Below, one piece after another: positions 6,827-8,068 of a DNA stretch of 8,068 bases. The notes below the pieces were generated by a model. It was given only the letters and a program-made list of their open reading frames with translations. It was not told where the DNA came from and searched no databases. Made by a program: the position numbers and the translations under genes. Where the stretch lies: positions 1 through 8,068 of the forward strand of contig JBIIJX010000113.1 in NCBI GenBank assembly GCA_044233495.1. Reading direction: 5' to 3'. Position 1 is the first letter of the stretch. Each line of letters begins with the position of its first letter. Source of the DNA: UBA10649 sp044233495. GTDB lineage: Bacteria > Actinomycetota > Actinomycetes > S36-B12.

Positions 6827-7795
6827 TCATCGATCGACCGCCTTGGGGTCGAGAGCATCACGGATGGAGTCGCCGACGAGGTTGAACGCGACGACCACGA
6901 TCACCAGCAGCGTTCCGGGGATGAACAGGTACGACGGGATGAGAGTGAAGTACTGGACGGAGTCGGCGAGCATCGCTCCGAAGGACGGCTCAGGAGGCAG
7001 GACGCCGATGCCCAGGAAGGAGAGGACGGCCTCCACCGCGACGTAGATCGGCAGGAGGAGTGTCGCGTAGACCAGGATCGGGGCCCACAGGTTGGGCAGG
7101 ATCTCGCGGATGAGGATGCGGGGCGTGCTGGCTCCGAGCGAGATCGCCGACTCGACGAACTCTCGTTCGCGCAGGCTGAGTACCTCACCGCGCACGATGC
7201 GGGCGAGGTAGGGCCAGCCGAAGATTCCGAGCACCAGGATCAGGTACGTGATGCGGGAGGCGTTGCCCTCGGGCACTCCGAGCGACGTCAGGCGCTGGGT
7301 GAGTGAACCGGACAGCGCGAGGATGATCAGCAGGAAGGGAAACGCGAGGATGACATCCATGAAGCGACCGAGCACACCGTCGAGCCAGCCGCGCGCATAG
7401 CCGGAGACGATGCCGAACACGGTGCCGAGGATGACCACGAGGATGGTGGCCGAGAAGGCGATGAGGAGTGAGATCCGCAGCCCGTAGAGCAGGCGTGCGA
7501 AGAGGTCCCGCCCGGTGCCCCACTCCACACCGAGTGGGTGGTCGGCGCTGATGCCGCCCCAAGGGCCGATGGGCTTGCCTCCGGAGGTGTCGATCGCGGT
7601 CTTGTCGAGGGAGTACGGATCGACGCCGACCAGGCCGGTCAGGACGGGGGCGAACAGGGCCATCAGGAGGATGACGATCAGGATGACCGAGGAGACGATG
7701 AAGGTGCGATCGCGGCGGAGCCGGGACCACGCGATCTGGGACAGGGAGCGACCGGGGATCTCGGTCTCGGTGACGGGATCCGTCATCGTCGACAC
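6827..7795 (-). CDS. Peptide/nickel-type ABC importer permease, DppC/OppC-like
   Basis: A 322-residue permease, first gene of the operon. A cytoplasmic N-terminus (LSQIAWSRLRRDRTF) precedes TM1 (about 32-58), as in the OppC N-terminal domain. HPLGVEWGTGRDLFARLLYGLRISL (split: HPLGVEW 86-92, GRDLFARLLYGLRISL 95-110) is the C-type hallmark before TM2. The EAA coupling loop is EFVESAISLGAS (212-223), followed by ILPNLWAPI. VLSFLGIGV with PEPSFGAML (about 258-275) is also diagnostic. I chose GTG at 7795 because AAGGGGG lies seven bases upstream; ATG at 7786 is in frame and gives 319 residues but sits about 16 bases from that site. The open frame continues to 8029, but the added residues are low-complexity and overlap the divergent gene. 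It pairs with the DppB-type permease although the binding-protein gene separates them. Confidence 0.95.
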   Translation of the reverse strand: MSTMTDPVTETEIPGRSLSQIAWSRLRRDRTFIVSSVILIVILLMALFAPVLTGLVGVDPYSLDKTAIDTSGGKPIGPWGGISADHPLGVEWGTGRDLFARLLYGLRISLLIAFSATILVVILGTVFGIVSGYARGWLDGVLGRFMDVILAFPFLLIILALSGSLTQRLTSLGVPEGNASRITYLILVLGIFGWPYLARIVRGEVLSLREREFVESAISLGASTPRILIREILPNLWAPILVYATLLLPIYVAVEAVLSFLGIGVLPPEPSFGAMLADSVQYFTLIPSYLFIPGTLLVIVVVAFNLVGDSIRDALDPKAVDR

Positions 7796-7802
7796 CGCAT
7801 GA

Positions 7803-7809
7803 CCCCCTT
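7803..7809 (-). promoter_or_regulatory. Shine-Dalgarno-like site of the DppC-type gene
   Basis: The minus strand reads AAGGGGG at 7809-7803, seven bases before GTG 7795, which supports that start over ATG 7786. The match to AGGAGG is imperfect. An out-of-frame ATG at 7800 also lies just downstream. Confidence 0.5.
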
Positions 7810-7846
7810 CGCCTTGGGTGGGCTGAGCGCGGTTGCGCCGGAGACT

Positions 7847-7870
7847 CGTCAATGTACGCCCGAAATGACG
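7847..7870 (-). promoter_or_regulatory. Candidate operon promoter -10 with overlapping dyad operator
   Basis: The minus strand reads TACATT at 7856-7851, matching the actinobacterial TAnnnT -10 pattern, which would place the transcript start near 7844 and leave a leader of about 50 bases. No good -35 lies 16-18 bases upstream. CGTCAAT (7847-7853) and AATGACG (7864-7870) form an imperfect dyad (6 of 7 pairs, 10-base spacer) covering the -10, as a repressor site would. TTGACG on the minus strand at 7852-7847 resembles a -35 but has no matching -10 downstream. Confidence 0.4.
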
Positions 7871-7917
7871 GTGCGCTCCGGGAATCGGCAAATGCGGTCG
7901 ACGCACTGGGGCGCGCT

Positions 7918-7934
7918 CCGTTATCTCGCCGTTA
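7918..7934. promoter_or_regulatory. 11-bp-period direct repeat in the divergent promoter region
   Basis: CCGTTA occurs at 7918-7923 and 7929-7934, exactly one helical turn apart; the similarity extends as CCGTTAtCTCG and CCGTTAcCTtCG. On the minus strand this is GTAAC-N6-ATAAC followed by GG. A weaker third unit (GGGTGAT, 7940-7946) continues the 11-bp phase. Such repeats are typical of OmpR/PhoB-family response-regulator sites. The regulator is not in the window. Confidence 0.45.
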
Positions 7935-7981
7935 CCTTCGGGTGATCTGCCGGCGCGACCCCCGATCCGGTGCGGGTTCAG

Positions 7982-7987
7982 TAGCGT
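7982..7987 (+). promoter_or_regulatory. Candidate -10 for a leaderless plus-strand transcript
   Basis: TAGCGT fits TAnnnT and ends seven bases before the ATG at 7995, so transcription would begin at or next to the start codon. No purine-rich Shine-Dalgarno precedes that ATG (GTGCCGGTC), which agrees with a leaderless mRNA, a common arrangement in actinobacteria. A -35 is not recognisable. Confidence 0.4.
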
Positions 7988-7994
7988 GCCGGTC

Positions 7995-8068
7995 ATGGGC
8001 GACGAGTCCGTGCACGGCGGCCAGCACATCGTCGACAGTGCTCGCGAGGCAGGTGTGACCTCAGTGTT
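7995..8068 (+). CDS. Probable thiamine-diphosphate enzyme, N-terminal fragment (3' end outside window)
   Basis: Twenty-four codons are visible from ATG 7995, beginning MGDESVHGGQHIVDSAREAG and ending GVTSV at the window edge. The pattern GGxxIVDxxxxAGVxxV is how the N-terminal pyrimidine-binding domain of acetolactate-synthase-like enzymes opens (usually followed by FGxPG, here beyond the edge). Known members include acetolactate synthase, benzoylformate and oxalyl-CoA decarboxylases and glyoxylate carboligase; the fragment cannot tell them apart. It is divergent from the importer operon across 199 bp and may share its control region. The start is chosen because the motif begins a few residues later and a -10-like TAGCGT sits at leaderless distance. 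With so few residues the family call is a pattern match, not proof. Confidence 0.6.
   Translation, partial: MGDESVHGGQHIVDSAREAGVTSV

Noticed and set aside
7873..7920. Octamer GCGCTCCG repeated at 7873-7880 and 7913-7920
   Set aside because: A two-copy GC-rich octamer 40 bp apart is easily expected by chance in this composition, and no wider similarity or symmetry surrounds it.
7796..8029. N-terminal extension of the DppC-type permease from a start at 8029
   Set aside because: It would cross the promoter region and overlap the divergent enzyme start; the residues are not like any OppC N-terminus, and Shine-Dalgarno evidence favours 7795.
7852..8058. Plus-strand frame of 68 codons in the divergent intergenic region
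   Set aside because: It has no Shine-Dalgarno and reads the thiamine-diphosphate enzyme start out of frame; composition is typical of random GC-rich DNA.

Overview
The window is strongly GC-rich coding DNA with the dense, overlapping gene layout and G/C-ending codons of a high-GC Gram-positive bacterium (Actinomycetota). The Ala/Gly/Glu-rich lipoprotein linker and the extra cysteine pairs in the DppB-type permease fit this. Genus cannot be read from the sequence. No RNA genes, insertion sequences, CRISPR arrays or attachment sites were seen.

Layout: (1) 1-642, plus strand: the C-terminal half of an MFS transporter cut by the window edge. (2) 7795 down to 639, minus strand: one apparent operon of six genes, transcribed as DppC-type permease (6827-7795), DppA-type peptide-binding lipoprotein (4949-6727), DppB-type permease (3885-4874), DppD-type ATPase (2890-3888), DppF-type ATPase (1895-2893) and an EntS/MefA-type MFS exporter (639-1895). 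(3) 7796-7994: a 199-bp divergent regulatory region. (4) 7995-8068, plus strand: the first 24 codons of what looks like a thiamine-diphosphate enzyme. No stretch over 300 bases lacks a gene.

How the parts fit: the five Dpp/Opp-type genes make a complete importer: a lipid-anchored binding protein, two permeases and two ATPases. The last four genes are joined by overlaps of 4, 4 and 1 bases, so translation is probably coupled. The binding protein is set apart by 99 bp upstream and 74 bp downstream. The downstream gap holds a perfect 11-bp stem-loop that could give more binding protein than membrane parts. The MFS exporter is coupled to the last ATPase, so import and export genes share one transcript. 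It ends tail-to-tail on the plus-strand MFS gene, sharing the palindrome CTAG as both stop codons.

Most genes are ordinary transport genes. The points that merit a second look are regulatory: a stem-loop whose 3' arm could also pair with the DppB Shine-Dalgarno, an 11-bp-period direct repeat and a dyad in the divergent promoter region, and a hairpin directly upstream of the DppF start. The importer-plus-exporter pairing recalls metallophore operons such as staphylococcal cnt, but nothing in the window proves that role.
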